From: G965202915 sp965205955
GTDB lineage: Bacteria > Pseudomonadota > Gammaproteobacteria > Eutrophobiales > Eutrophobiaceae
DNA length: 64,000 nt
Direction of reading: 5' to 3'
Assembly: GCA_965205955.1 (NCBI GenBank)
Contig: OZ242192.1
Coordinates: forward strand, 124,001 to 188,000
How positions within the stretch are numbered: position 1 is the first letter of the stretch; each line of letters opens with the position of its first letter. Shown here piece by piece: positions 8,782-18,024 of the stretch. The notes under the pieces were generated by a model. That model did not search any database and was not told the origin of the DNA. It saw nothing but the letters and a program-made list of their open reading frames with translations. Both the position numbers and the translations under genes were made by a program.

Positions 8782-8802
8782 CCCTCTCCCTCTGGGAGAG
8801 GG
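8782..8802. repeat. Hairpin repeat downstream of bfr
   Basis: A perfect inverted repeat CCCTCTCCC-TCT-GGGAGAGGG followed by CCGGGGTGAGGG. This family of intergenic repeat is common in gammaproteobacterial genomes. It lies just beyond the stop codon of bfr and could end that transcript, but no T-run follows. Confidence 0.7.
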
Positions 8803-8816
8803 CCGGGGTGAGGGTG

Positions 8817-9281
8817 TTATATCATCGATTGCAGGTAATTTTCCAGGCCTATCTTGTCAATCAGTTCGAGTTGGGTTGCCAGCCAGTCTATATGTTCTTC
8901 TTCACTTTTGAGGATGTCTTCCAGCAGGCTGCGTGTGACAAAATCGCCGCAGGATTGACAGTGTGCTATCGCTTCATGCAGAACCGGCATTGCGGCGTTT
9001 TCCAATTGCAGGTCGGCGGCCAGCATTTCTTTGGTGTCTTCGCCAATCTTCAGGGCGCCCATATCCTGCAGGTTGGGCAGTCCTTCGAGAAACAGGAGGC
9101 GTTCAATCAATAAGTCGGCGTGCTTCATCTCATCGACGGCCCCATGGTATTCGTGTTCGCCGAGCTTGCCCAGCCCCCAGTTTTTGTACATGCGCGCATG
9201 CAGAAAGTATTGGTTGATCGCGGTCAGTTCGTTCTTCAAAACGCGATTGAGATATTCGAGTACTTTTTTGTCGGCTTTCAT
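8817..9281 (-). CDS. bfr: Bacterioferritin
   Basis: The start at 9281 gives 154 residues and is preceded by an AAGGA site. The frame extends 19 codons further upstream, but that extension is not family-like. Ferroxidase ligands match E. coli Bfr by position: Glu18, Glu51 and His54 (in DEMKH), with the later Glu and the E-x-x-H near the C-terminus (SEEEHIDWL). The haem-ligating Met52 is present. Bfr oxidises and stores iron in a 24-subunit shell. A GATAAT-rich palindrome upstream suggests iron-responsive control. Confidence 0.97.
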   Translation of the reverse strand: MKADKKVLEYLNRVLKNELTAINQYFLHARMYKNWGLGKLGEHEYHGAVDEMKHADLLIERLLFLEGLPNLQDMGALKIGEDTKEMLAADLQLENAAMPVLHEAIAHCQSCGDFVTRSLLEDILKSEEEHIDWLATQLELIDKIGLENYLQSMI

Positions 9282-9340
9282 CGGTTCGATCCTTTTTTTG
9301 GGTAATGTTTGGCTATGGTAGCGATTACCGGACGGCAAGT

Positions 9341-9394
9341 CAATGATAAGTGATTGTTTATTAAATGATAATTGTTCTTATTGCGATTATCATT
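9341..9394. promoter_or_regulatory. Candidate Fur-type operator between bfr and lemA
   Basis: Two arms AATGATAAT (9364-9372) and ATTATCATT (9386-9394) form a perfect 9-bp inverted repeat around a 13-bp spacer. Another AATGATAAG lies at about 9341. The GATAAT hexamers recall the Fur consensus. The site lies about 60-110 bp upstream of the bfr start and could also affect the divergent lemA gene. This is inference from sequence only. Confidence 0.45.
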
Positions 9395-9484
9395 CGCCAG
9401 CGCCGGTTGAAAATGTGTCTGGCTGCTGCTATATTCTGATGCAATAATAAATTGATGCGATCATAAATTACGGAGGGGCAGTCT

Positions 9485-10057
9485 GTGGATATTTCCAGTT
9501 TTATCATGCTCGGGATTTTGGCCGCTCTGGCCATCTATACGTTCATGCTGTATAACAATCTGGTTACGTTGAAACATAATGTGTCCAAGGCCTGGTCGAA
9601 TATCGACGTGCTGTTGAAACAGCGCCATGATGAATTGCCGAAACTGGTGGAGGTCTGCAAGCAGTATATGGGCTATGAAAAGGAAACCCTGGAGAAAATT
9701 ATTCAGGCACGCTCGGCGGTATCGGCGGCCCGCCAGCAGGGCAACGTGCCGGCGTTGGGGGCGGCGGAAACTCAGATGCGCCTGGGGCTGGGGAATTTGT
9801 TCGCTTTGGCCGAGGCCTACCCGGATCTGAAGGCTGACAAGAATTTCGTACATTTGCAGGGGCGCATATCCGGCCTGGAAGATGCGATTGCCGATCGGCG
9901 CGAATTTTATAATGAGTCGGTCAACGCCAATAATATCAGAATAGAGCAATTCCCCGACGTGCTTATCGCCAGAATGTTTAATTTCGGCGGCAGGGATCTG
10001 CTGGAATTCAGCGAGGAGGAAAAGAAGGACGTGGATATGAAACAGTTGTTCAATTAG
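9485..10057 (+). CDS. lemA: LemA family protein
   Basis: 190 residues starting at GTG, after a GGAGG ribosome-binding site. An N-terminal membrane helix (about residues 4-22) is followed by the LemA signature YNNLVTLKHNVSKAWSNIDVLLKQRHDELPKLVE, a long helical region and the conserved C-terminal part EFYNESVNANNIRIEQFPDVLIARMF. LemA proteins are membrane-anchored helical proteins of unsettled function. The next gene starts 3 bp later, so the two are almost certainly co-translated. Confidence 0.94.
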   Translation: MDISSFIMLGILAALAIYTFMLYNNLVTLKHNVSKAWSNIDVLLKQRHDELPKLVEVCKQYMGYEKETLEKIIQARSAVSAARQQGNVPALGAAETQMRLGLGNLFALAEAYPDLKADKNFVHLQGRISGLEDAIADRREFYNESVNANNIRIEQFPDVLIARMFNFGGRDLLEFSEEEKKDVDMKQLFN

Positions 10058-10060
10058 CGT

Positions 10061-10993
10061 ATGGGCAGACCGGAATTTATCCAATGGATGGAGGAGTCGC
10101 CCGGTGAGTACTGGATGGTGTTCGCTCTGGTCGTGTTCCTGGCCATAGCGGGATTCATCAAGGCGTTTGCGCACCTGCACCGCAAGCGCATCATTCAGGA
10201 TACCCCTACTTCGAAGATCCGTTCGGCCACACAGGGCTATATCGAACTTATAGGCAGGAGCAAACTGATGGAAGGCCCACCCATCGTCGCCCCGCTGACG
10301 GGCAAGCCCTGCGTCTGGTATAAATACGCAATCGACGAGGCCCGCGGCCACGCCAAGGGCTGGAGCTGGCGCACAATTGAAGACCGGGAGAGCGAGGAAT
10401 TATTCCTGCTGGAAGATGATACCGGGGGGTGCGTTATTGACCCGGAAGGAGCGGATGTGACCACCACTGTAAAGCAGGTCTGGTATGGCAAGGAGCGTAG
10501 ACCGGGCGCTTATTCTGCCCCGAAAAGATTCAGCGGAATATACATGAGGCGCTTCCGCTATACGGAATACCGCCTGAATACCGGCGATGTGTTGTATGCG
10601 ATAGGTCTGTTCAAAACCAGCGGCGGCGCCGGCGGCAAACTGAATGTGAGTCAGGACACGGCGGAATTGATCAGGGAATGGAAGGCGGACAGTCAGGAGT
10701 TGCTGAGCAGGTTCGATACAAATAAAGATGGTCAGATCGATATGAAGGAGTGGCAGGCGGTGCGAGAGGAGGCCTATAAGCAGATCATGCTCAAACATAA
10801 GGAACTGAAAACACAGCCTGCACTCAATATCATGGGGCAGACAATGGATACAAGAAGGCCCTTCCTGCTGTCTATGCTGCCACAATCGAAACTGGTGAAA
10901 CGCATTCACTACCATGCCACTGCCTGGATTATCGTGTTTTTTGCCGCCGGTATTGCGGCCACGTGGCTGATTGGCCTGAAAGCAGGGAGTTGA
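10061..10993 (+). CDS. GIDE-domain membrane protein with an EF-hand-like loop
   Basis: 310 residues, with membrane helices near residues 18-36 and 288-305. The part between resembles the GIDE domain of MUL1/MAPL-type proteins: GYIELIGRSKLMEGPPIVAPLTGKPCVWYKYAI, then the FLLEDDTGGCVIDPEGADV segment. No RING finger is present, so ubiquitin-ligase activity is not implied. Residues 219-230 (DTNKDGQIDMKE) fit a canonical EF-hand calcium loop with ligands at positions 1, 3, 5, 9 and 12. It is coupled to lemA (3-bp gap). Pairing of LemA with GIDE-type proteins is seen in other bacteria, but the function is unknown. Confidence 0.85.
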   Translation: MGRPEFIQWMEESPGEYWMVFALVVFLAIAGFIKAFAHLHRKRIIQDTPTSKIRSATQGYIELIGRSKLMEGPPIVAPLTGKPCVWYKYAIDEARGHAKGWSWRTIEDRESEELFLLEDDTGGCVIDPEGADVTTTVKQVWYGKERRPGAYSAPKRFSGIYMRRFRYTEYRLNTGDVLYAIGLFKTSGGAGGKLNVSQDTAELIREWKADSQELLSRFDTNKDGQIDMKEWQAVREEAYKQIMLKHKELKTQPALNIMGQTMDTRRPFLLSMLPQSKLVKRIHYHATAWIIVFFAAGIAATWLIGLKAGS

Positions 10994-11000
10994 TGCGGGC

Positions 11001-13730
11001 TTAGCCGGTCCAGCCCAGCCCGGCGCTGATGCAATTGACGGATAACAGCAGGGGTACCAGGGCATCGTAGTCGTCCTGTGCGGGGTTGGCCCTGAAGCGC
11101 TTGACCAGCCTGACCTGCTCCAACCCGGCCTGTCTCAGGACTTCGCTGCGGCGGCTGAGCTTGCGGTTGAATTTGCGGAAGCGGATGCAGAGTCGTTGTT
11201 CGCCGGTAATTTTCAGGATCTGCCGACAGGTGCGGCGGTATTCGTTTTCAATCATCGAGAATACGGCAGCGCGGATCGCGCTGTCCTGTACCAGATCGGC
11301 GTAGCGGGCGGATACTTCCATGTCAACCAGCGCCAGGGTTTTTTCGACTTCGTCGATAATCAGGCGAAACAGGCGCGAGTCATTGCACAGGTTGTCTAGT
11401 GTTTTTTCGCCGGTGGCGTGTTCGCCGGTGAATTTTTCCAGCGCGGCGCCTACGCCATACCAACCCGGCACCAGATGACGGTTCTGGGTCCAGGCAAATA
11501 CCCACGGGATGGCGCGCAGATCGCCAAGTGATTCGGCGCCAAAACGCCGGTCGGGCCTGGAGCCGATATTCATCTTGCCAAGTTCTTTTACCGGACTTGC
11601 GGCATTGTAGTAGTGCAACAGTCCTTCGGTTTCGGCAAGTTCACGGTAGTGGGCAAAGGCGTAGCCGGACAGGGTTTCCATCGCCCGGTCAAATTCGCTG
11701 TTGGGCCTGAGTTCGGTTTCGGAGCGCGACTTGAGGGTGTGCTCGAATACGCTGGCGGCCAGCAGTTCCATCTGGTATTGCGCCGTGCCTTCGTTGGCAT
11801 ATTTGGATGATACGACCTCGCCTTGTTCGGTGATGCGCATTCTGCCGTCTATGGATGCGGCCGGTTGCGCGGCAATCGCCTTGCCGGTCGGCGCGCCACC
11901 GCGACTTACCGAGCCGCCGCGACCGTGAAAGAATGAAATCGGGATGCCGCATTCCTGGCCAATAACGGTAAGGTTGCGCTGCGCCTTGTGCAGCTCCCAG
12001 TTGGCGGTGAAATATCCGCCGTCTTTGTTGGAGTCGGAATAGCCAATCATTACTTCCTGCACACCGGTATGCTTTTCGGCGGAATGACGGATGAGCGGAA
12101 GGGAGAGTAGTTGTTTCATTATCTGCGGGGCGCGCTGAAGGTCGTCGATGGTCTCGAACAGGGGGACAATGGGCAGGCGGCAAAATTCTCCGGCGGCGTC
12201 GTTGGAAAACAGTCCGGCGTATTTTGCCAGCAGATAGACGGCGAGAACGTCGCTCACCGATTGGGTCATGCTCAAAATAAAGTATCCAACGGCCTCGCGG
12301 TCGAGCTTTTCCATCAATTCGGCGGTCAGCCGGAATAAGCCCAGGGTGGATGAGGAGGTATGGTCAAGGCCGGAAAATGTCGGCGGGGTTTCCAGCGGGC
12401 GGGCGAGTTCATCCAGCAACCATGTGTGCCATGCTGCATCAGTCCGGGCCGGCGGCTTGCCGCCGCGGCGCTGCGCGCGCCAGATCGCGCTCAGGGTGTT
12501 GTTGAGCGTGAGTGAGTTTTCTCTCAGATCCAGCCTGGCGGTCCTGAAACGAAATGCCTGCGCCTGTTGCAGTAAGGGCGTGACCATGCTGCCGGCAATG
12601 TCCTCACAGCCGGATTCGACCAGGCCGTCAAACAGGCGGCGGAGGTCCTCGATGAATTTGTCGGCGCTGGCGTAACAGGTATGCCTGCGGTTTGTATCGA
12701 GCGGCCTCTTCAGCGCGCCGCGCATTTTGATCAGCATGCAGGAAATATATTGGCGAAATATCTCGCCCGGATTTCTGGATGCCAGTTGGTCGCGCCGGTC
12801 AATTTCCGTCAATAGTGTGTTCAAGGCATCGGAGAAGGCGCTGCCAGGGTGAATTGCGTGGGCGGATATACTCAGCTTTTTGCGCAGCTCATCCATGGAT
12901 GCTATATAATGTTCCAATATGCGCCGGCGGTTTTTCATCAAGGTGCCCCGGGTTACGGTATTGGTGACAAATGGGTTGCCGTCTCTGTCGCCTCCTATCC
13001 AGGAACCGAATTGAAAGAAGGGGGGAATGGTAAAGGGCTGGCCGGGATAGGCCTTGCGCAGCGCCCACTGCAGGCGCTCGAGTGTTTCCGGAACGCACTC
13101 ATACAAGGTCTGTTCAAAAAAGTGCAGCCCCCAGGAAACCTCCAGGGCAACGGTCGGCTTTTCCAGACGCAGTTCGCCGGTCAGCCATAACAAATCAATT
13201 TCATTGCGCAGTGCAGCGATAAATTGCCGCCGCTCGCGGTCGGTCCAGCGGGCGCTCTCCAGTCGGTACAATAATACATAGATGCGCCGGTGTATTTGCA
13301 GGACTGTGACGCGCTTGGCTTCGGTCGGATGGGCGGTGATGGTCGGGCGTATGTGCGCTTTATTCAACAGGGATTGGATTGCGCCGGCAGATAGCCCGGC
13401 TTGACTGGATTGGTGAAATACGTTGGCAAAGGTGCCGGGGACGTTTTCGAGACCGCGCATTTTCTCCGTCAGACGCCGCCGGCGCATGGCCACGTTTTCT
13501 TCGGCAACGTTCAGTAATTGGAACCATATGCCCCAGGCCTGTAATACGCCCAGTAATAATTGCCTGTTGTTTTCGGGGATGGGCTGCGTGCCCTGAAATA
13601 GTGGGAGTATTTCCGCCTGCCTGGAGCGGATCACGCTTTTCAGTTGTCCGGTTAAAAGATCGACAACTTCCCTGGCATAGTTGGCCGATAGTGTGTCTAT
13701 GTCCTGTCCGGCACTCTCAACTGTTGGCAC
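11001..13730 (-). CDS. ppc: Phosphoenolpyruvate carboxylase
   Basis: 909 residues, full length for bacterial PEPC, which makes oxaloacetate from PEP and bicarbonate. The catalytic His is in TAHPTEAKR (about residue 134). The Gly/Arg-rich loop FHGRGGSVSRGGAP and the motif VMIGYSDSNKDGG are present. The usual C-terminal QNTG is replaced by GWTG, a small departure in a region involved in allostery and catalysis. It ends the minus-strand block of serine-cycle-type genes, where it would supply oxaloacetate for malate. It converges with the GIDE gene, with 7 bp between stops. Confidence 0.97.
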   Translation of the reverse strand: MPTVESAGQDIDTLSANYAREVVDLLTGQLKSVIRSRQAEILPLFQGTQPIPENNRQLLLGVLQAWGIWFQLLNVAEENVAMRRRRLTEKMRGLENVPGTFANVFHQSSQAGLSAGAIQSLLNKAHIRPTITAHPTEAKRVTVLQIHRRIYVLLYRLESARWTDRERRQFIAALRNEIDLLWLTGELRLEKPTVALEVSWGLHFFEQTLYECVPETLERLQWALRKAYPGQPFTIPPFFQFGSWIGGDRDGNPFVTNTVTRGTLMKNRRRILEHYIASMDELRKKLSISAHAIHPGSAFSDALNTLLTEIDRRDQLASRNPGEIFRQYISCMLIKMRGALKRPLDTNRRHTCYASADKFIEDLRRLFDGLVESGCEDIAGSMVTPLLQQAQAFRFRTARLDLRENSLTLNNTLSAIWRAQRRGGKPPARTDAAWHTWLLDELARPLETPPTFSGLDHTSSSTLGLFRLTAELMEKLDREAVGYFILSMTQSVSDVLAVYLLAKYAGLFSNDAAGEFCRLPIVPLFETIDDLQRAPQIMKQLLSLPLIRHSAEKHTGVQEVMIGYSDSNKDGGYFTANWELHKAQRNLTVIGQECGIPISFFHGRGGSVSRGGAPTGKAIAAQPAASIDGRMRITEQGEVVSSKYANEGTAQYQMELLAASVFEHTLKSRSETELRPNSEFDRAMETLSGYAFAHYRELAETEGLLHYYNAASPVKELGKMNIGSRPDRRFGAESLGDLRAIPWVFAWTQNRHLVPGWYGVGAALEKFTGEHATGEKTLDNLCNDSRLFRLIIDEVEKTLALVDMEVSARYADLVQDSAIRAAVFSMIENEYRRTCRQILKITGEQRLCIRFRKFNRKLSRRSEVLRQAGLEQVRLVKRFRANPAQDDYDALVPLLLSVNCISAGLGWTG

Positions 13731-13835
13731 GGGCGGTCTCCTTCAATGATTGCTTTATAGGATGTGCTTCAGGCTGGGACGCACGGCGCCAGGGTAAAAA
13801 CGGAGAGCGGTTGAACAGGCAATACAAGCTGCTAA

Positions 13836-14810
13836 TCAGGCAACGCGGTTTGGCGGTTCCTCGCCGTTAAAGAAGGCTTCAACATTGTCTAAAGCGCACA
13901 TACCCATAGCGACGCGGGTTTCGGTCGAGGCGCTGCCCAGATGCGGAAACAGCACGACATTTTCCATTGCCCGTAATTCTGCGGGAACGGCGGGCTCGTT
14001 TGCAAATACGTCCAGGCCGGCGCCGGCGATGAGACCTTTTTTCAGCGCGTCTATCAATGCCGGCTCATCGACAACATCCCCGCGGGCGGTGTTGATCAAC
14101 ATGGCATGTTTGTGCATCAGACTCAGGCGCTGTGCGTTGATCAGCCTGGCATTCTCACCGCCGCCGGGACAGTGCAGACTGATAAAATCGGCATCTTTGA
14201 GCAGGTCTTCAATCGAATCCCGTTTTGTTGCGTGGAATTTTGCAGAGATTTCATCCGGCGGCGGATAGGGGTCGTAAAAGCTGATCTGCATGCCGAAACC
14301 AAAATGCGCCTTTTGCGCCACCGCCTGGGCAATGCGGCCAAAACCAATGAGTCCGAGTTTTTTGCCGGTTACCTTGGTGGCCAGCATATGGGTCGGGCGC
14401 CAGCCATCCCATTGTTCGCTGCGCACAAGCCGTTCGCCTTCACCGGCGCGGCGCGCCACCATCAGGAGCAAGGTCATGGCAATATCGGCGGTGCAGTCGG
14501 TCAGTACGCCGGGGGTATTGGTGACGGCGACTCCGGCCGCGCTGGCGGCGGCGGTGTCGATGTTGTTGAAGCCGACACCAAAGTTGCACAGCACGCGGCA
14601 TCTGCGCTCTTCGGTGTCGAGCAGGTCGGAGCCAATTACAAAATCGGATACGGTCGGACAAACCGCATCGTAATTTTTCACCGCATCCTGCAGTTCCTGC
14701 ACAGACATTTTATGATCGTCTTCATTCAAGCGGGCATCAAATTGCCGCTTCGCTCTGGCCTCCGCCTCTTCAGGCCATTTTCGGGTAAGTAGTACTCTGG
14801 GACTGCTCAT
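13836..14810 (-). CDS. D-2-hydroxyacid dehydrogenase (glyoxylate/hydroxypyruvate reductase type)
   Basis: 324 residues of the NAD(P)-dependent D-isomer hydroxyacid dehydrogenase family. The cofactor motif is GLIGFGRIAQAVA. The catalytic Arg is in NTARGDVVDE, the Glu in VFANEPAVP and the His in LFPHLGSAS. In this cluster the natural role is reduction of hydroxypyruvate, the product of serine-glyoxylate aminotransferase, to D-glycerate. Sequence alone cannot separate this from glyoxylate reductase. It lies between mtkB (83 bp upstream on the minus strand) and ppc (105 bp downstream). Confidence 0.88.
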   Translation of the reverse strand: MSSPRVLLTRKWPEEAEARAKRQFDARLNEDDHKMSVQELQDAVKNYDAVCPTVSDFVIGSDLLDTEERRCRVLCNFGVGFNNIDTAAASAAGVAVTNTPGVLTDCTADIAMTLLLMVARRAGEGERLVRSEQWDGWRPTHMLATKVTGKKLGLIGFGRIAQAVAQKAHFGFGMQISFYDPYPPPDEISAKFHATKRDSIEDLLKDADFISLHCPGGGENARLINAQRLSLMHKHAMLINTARGDVVDEPALIDALKKGLIAGAGLDVFANEPAVPAELRAMENVVLFPHLGSASTETRVAMGMCALDNVEAFFNGEEPPNRVA

Positions 14811-14893
14811 TGTGCGCTCCTGAAATTGGGCCGGCGGATCATAAGGGGAAGTTCTTTCATCAATATCATGCTGTTTGTTTCCATATGAAAATG

Positions 14894-15784
14894 CTAGTCA
14901 ATGCCGGCTAATATGCTCTGCACAACGGAGCCGAAGGATGCCGGGTTCGGCACTACCGTAACACCGCATTGTTGCAGTATATTGACTTTTTCCGCCGCGC
15001 TTTCTCCAACGGCAGAAATGATCGCGCCGGCATGCCCCATGCGCCGCCCCTTGGGGGCGGTCAATCCGGCCACATATCCTACCACCGGCTTGCTCATGTT
15101 GTCTCTGGCCCATACCGCGGCCGCCTCCTCCTGCGGGCCGCCGATCTCGCCAATCATTACCACCACCTTTGTCGCCGGGTCTTCTTCAAAGTATTGCAGA
15201 TGGTCTCTAAAGGCGCTGCCGTTAATCGGGTCGCCGCCTATGCCGATACTGGTGGAGATACCAATGCCCAAAGCCTTCATCTGCGATGCGGCTTCATAAC
15301 CCAGGGTGCCGGAACGGCCAACAACACCGACATTGCCGGGCATGTATATATGCCCCGGCATGATGCCTATCATACATTTTCCCGGAGTGATCGATCCGGC
15401 ACAGTTCGGGCCGGTCAATACCATGCGCTCTTCTTTTTTGTAACGGCGCATGTAGCGCTTGACCCGGATCATGTCCTGCGCGGGGATGCCGTCGGTAATG
15501 GCCACGCAGAAACGGATGCCGGCATCCGTCGCTTCCATGATCCCGTCCGCGGCAAACGGCGGGGGAATGAATATAATGCTGGCATCGGCGCCGGTCGCGG
15601 CTACCGCCTGCTTCATGGTATTGAACACCGGCCGGTCGAGGTGGCGCGTTCCCCCTTTGCCGGGGGTTACCCCGCCTACGATATTGGTGCCATATTTGAT
15701 CATCTCGGTCGCATGGAAGGTGCCAATCTGACCGGTAAAACCCTGAACAATGACCTTGGAGCTTTCATCCAATAAAATTGCCAT
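14894..15784 (-). CDS. mtkB: Malate-CoA ligase alpha-type subunit (malate thiokinase, MtkB)
   Basis: 296 residues, the same length as Methylobacterium MtkB and very like it in recalled segments (GVTPGKGG, PPFAADGIMEATDAG, GPNCAGSITPGK, GIGGDPINGS). The phosphohistidine is His251 in GRRMGHAGAI. The succinyl-CoA synthetase alpha subunit has the same fold, so the malate assignment rests on similarity to MtkB and on the neighbouring malyl-CoA lyase. It overlaps mtkA by one base (TAATG). Confidence 0.9.
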   Translation of the reverse strand: MAILLDESSKVIVQGFTGQIGTFHATEMIKYGTNIVGGVTPGKGGTRHLDRPVFNTMKQAVAATGADASIIFIPPPFAADGIMEATDAGIRFCVAITDGIPAQDMIRVKRYMRRYKKEERMVLTGPNCAGSITPGKCMIGIMPGHIYMPGNVGVVGRSGTLGYEAASQMKALGIGISTSIGIGGDPINGSAFRDHLQYFEEDPATKVVVMIGEIGGPQEEAAAVWARDNMSKPVVGYVAGLTAPKGRRMGHAGAIISAVGESAAEKVNILQQCGVTVVPNPASFGSVVQSILAGID

Positions 15785-16971
15785 TATCTCCCCTCCTGTT
15801 TACCGCTTGCCTGTTTCCAGGCGGCGACGGCTTTCTCCGCCGCCTCTGCCAGGGTGTCCGCCGAGATAATCGGTAAACCGCTGTCTTCAATAATCTTCTT
15901 TCCGAGCTCGACATTGGTGCCGGAAAGCCGCACTACCAGCGGAATGGCAAGGTGGATTTTTTCCACGGCCTGAACTACGCCTTTGGCAATCCAGTCACAG
16001 CGGTTAATGCCGGCAAAGATATTGATCAGAATGGTTTGGACCTTGTCATCGGATAAAACCAGATTGAAGGCCTTTGCCGTGCGCTCCGGCGAGGCGCCGC
16101 CGCCAATATCCAGAAAGTTGGCCGGTTCGCCGCCGGCATGTTTAATCATGTCCATGGTAGCCATCGCCAGGCCGGCGCCATTGATGATGCAGCCGATATT
16201 GCCGTCCAGTCCGACGTAGCTCAAACCCCGGTCGGCCGCGCGCATTTCACGCGAATCCTCCTGCGATTTGTCGCGCAGTTCGGAAATACTGGGATGACGA
16301 AATAATGCGTTGTCATCGAAACCCATCTTGGCATCCACCGCGAGTATATTTCCCTCCCTGGTTATGACCAGTGGATTGATCTCTACCATAGTGGCATCCA
16401 AATCACGCATGGCCCGGTAACAGCCAAGAAAGGTAGTGACTGCCTGATTGACCTGCGACTTATCCATATTCAGCGCAAAGGCCAGTTCGCGTGCCTGAAA
16501 GGCCTGCATGCCGACCGCCGGTTCAACTTGTACCCGAAGGATGGATTCCGGTTTTTCGACGGCAATCTGCTCGATCTCCATACCGCCCTCGGCCGAGGCA
16601 ACCACGGTTACCTGCTCGGAGGCGCGATCCAGAACAAAGGCGAGATAAACTTCGCGCTCGATATTGCAGCCTGTTTCTATGTATAAACGGCGGCAGACTT
16701 TTCCCTGCTCTCCGGTCTGGTGGGTCACCAGTTTTTTACCCAGCAATGCGTCCGCCGCCTCGGATACTTCGTCTTCCGACTTGCAGAACTTGATGCCGCC
16801 TGCTTTTCCCCGTGCGCCCGAATGGATCTGCGCCTTTACCAGCCAGAAATCACCGCCGATTTCGGTGGCACGGTAGGAGGCCTGCTCCGGACTGTATGCC
16901 AACCCGCCGGCGGGGATGGGGACACCATATCCGGACAGGATCTCTTTTGCCTGATATTCATGTATGTCCAC
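15784..16971 (-). CDS. mtkA: Malate-CoA ligase beta-type subunit (malate thiokinase, MtkA)
   Basis: 395 residues with an N-terminal ATP-grasp domain (MDIHEYQAKEILSGYGVP, KAQIHSGARGKAGGI, MVEINPLV) and a C-terminal CoA-ligase domain (NGAGLAMATMDMIKHAGGEPANFLDIGGGA, NIFAGINRCDWIAKG). It resembles Methylobacterium MtkA closely, including NRCDW where succinyl-CoA synthetases usually have RCD in another context. With MtkB it would make malyl-CoA from malate, CoA and ATP. It lies 21 bp downstream of the malyl-CoA lyase gene. Confidence 0.9.
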   Translation of the reverse strand: MDIHEYQAKEILSGYGVPIPAGGLAYSPEQASYRATEIGGDFWLVKAQIHSGARGKAGGIKFCKSEDEVSEAADALLGKKLVTHQTGEQGKVCRRLYIETGCNIEREVYLAFVLDRASEQVTVVASAEGGMEIEQIAVEKPESILRVQVEPAVGMQAFQARELAFALNMDKSQVNQAVTTFLGCYRAMRDLDATMVEINPLVITREGNILAVDAKMGFDDNALFRHPSISELRDKSQEDSREMRAADRGLSYVGLDGNIGCIINGAGLAMATMDMIKHAGGEPANFLDIGGGASPERTAKAFNLVLSDDKVQTILINIFAGINRCDWIAKGVVQAVEKIHLAIPLVVRLSGTNVELGKKIIEDSGLPIISADTLAEAAEKAVAAWKQASGKQEGR

Positions 16972-16992
16972 AGTAAGCCCTCATAACATCAA

Positions 16993-17943
16993 TCATAATT
17001 TTGCCGCGATTTGATCGGCCTGGGCAATAACGTTTCTCGCCATTCGCTCCGAGGCAATATCTATCATCTTCCCATCCAGTTGTGCGGCGCCTTTGCCTTC
17101 TTTTGCGGCTTTTTCCAGGGCTTCCAGCACCCGGCGGGCACGGGTCACTTCCGCTTCGGGCGGAGACATTACTTCATTGGCAAGGGGGATCTGGCTGGGA
17201 TGTATCGCCCATTTGCCTTCATAGCCCAAGGCGGCAACCCGCCTGGCTGCCTCACGAAATGCATCGTCATCACTGAAATCGCCAAACGGGCCATCGATAG
17301 CGCGCAGGCCGTAGGCGCGGCAGGCAGTCAGCATGTTCACCTGGGCCGCATGCCATGGATCATTCAGCGCGCCGGCGCAAACATAATCGGGATTCAGACC
17401 GCCGATAACGGTGGTGCGTGAACGAAGGCTGGCGGCGTAATCGGCTACGCCAAAATGAAATGCCTCCAGGCGGGGGCTCGCCTGGGCAATAGTCATCACG
17501 TTGGCGCCGCCCAATGCGGTTTCGATTAAACATTCGAGCCCGATTTTTTTCTTGAGCCCCATTGCCGTTTCGATCTGGGTCACCAGCATATCTACGGCGT
17601 ACACATCTCCCGCCGTGCCCACCTTGGGGATCAGAATGGTGTCGAGCCTGTTGCCGGCCTGTTCCAGAATATCGACTACGTCGCGATACATGTAATGCGT
17701 ATCCAGACCATTGATACGCACGGATATGGTTTTTCCGCTCCAATCAATGTCATTCAGCCCCTCGATGATATTCTTGCGCGCCTGTTCCTTATCATCGGGG
17801 ACAACCGCGTCCTCGCAGTCGAGAAAAACATAATCGGCATTGCTTTTAGCCGCCTTCTCAAACATGGCCGGGTTCGAGCCCGGCACCGCCAACTCGCTGC
17901 GTTGCAAGCGCGGAGTGGCCTGTTCAAATTGTGTAAAACTCAT
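16993..17943 (-). CDS. mclA: Malyl-CoA lyase
   Basis: 316 residues of the HpcH/CitE (citrate lyase beta) family. Segments match known malyl-CoA lyases: MSFTQFEQATPRLQRSELAVPGSNP, FLDCEDAVVPDDKEQARKNI, RINGLDTHYMYRDVVDI, SFGVADYAAS-like FHFGVADYAAS, GPFGDFSD and GKWAIHPSQI. It cleaves L-malyl-CoA to acetyl-CoA and glyoxylate and uses Mg2+. Glyoxylate would feed the aminotransferase encoded just upstream. Confidence 0.93.
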   Translation of the reverse strand: MSFTQFEQATPRLQRSELAVPGSNPAMFEKAAKSNADYVFLDCEDAVVPDDKEQARKNIIEGLNDIDWSGKTISVRINGLDTHYMYRDVVDILEQAGNRLDTILIPKVGTAGDVYAVDMLVTQIETAMGLKKKIGLECLIETALGGANVMTIAQASPRLEAFHFGVADYAASLRSRTTVIGGLNPDYVCAGALNDPWHAAQVNMLTACRAYGLRAIDGPFGDFSDDDAFREAARRVAALGYEGKWAIHPSQIPLANEVMSPPEAEVTRARRVLEALEKAAKEGKGAAQLDGKMIDIASERMARNVIAQADQIAAKL

Positions 17944-18024
17944 AATATATCCCCGTTATATGTTACCGAATGCCCGCCGTCTGCCGACGATAGATAGTAT
18001 AGTAAGCCCTTGCCTGTTAAAATT

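Noticed and set aside
9461..10351. 296-codon minus-strand frame opposite lemA and the GIDE gene
   Set aside because: Both plus-strand genes have family motifs and spacing typical of an operon; the antisense product resembles nothing.
14894..16971. Succinyl-CoA synthetase sucCD
   Set aside because: Lengths, recalled segments and the adjoining malyl-CoA lyase and serine-glyoxylate aminotransferase favour malate-CoA ligase; biochemical proof is still needed.
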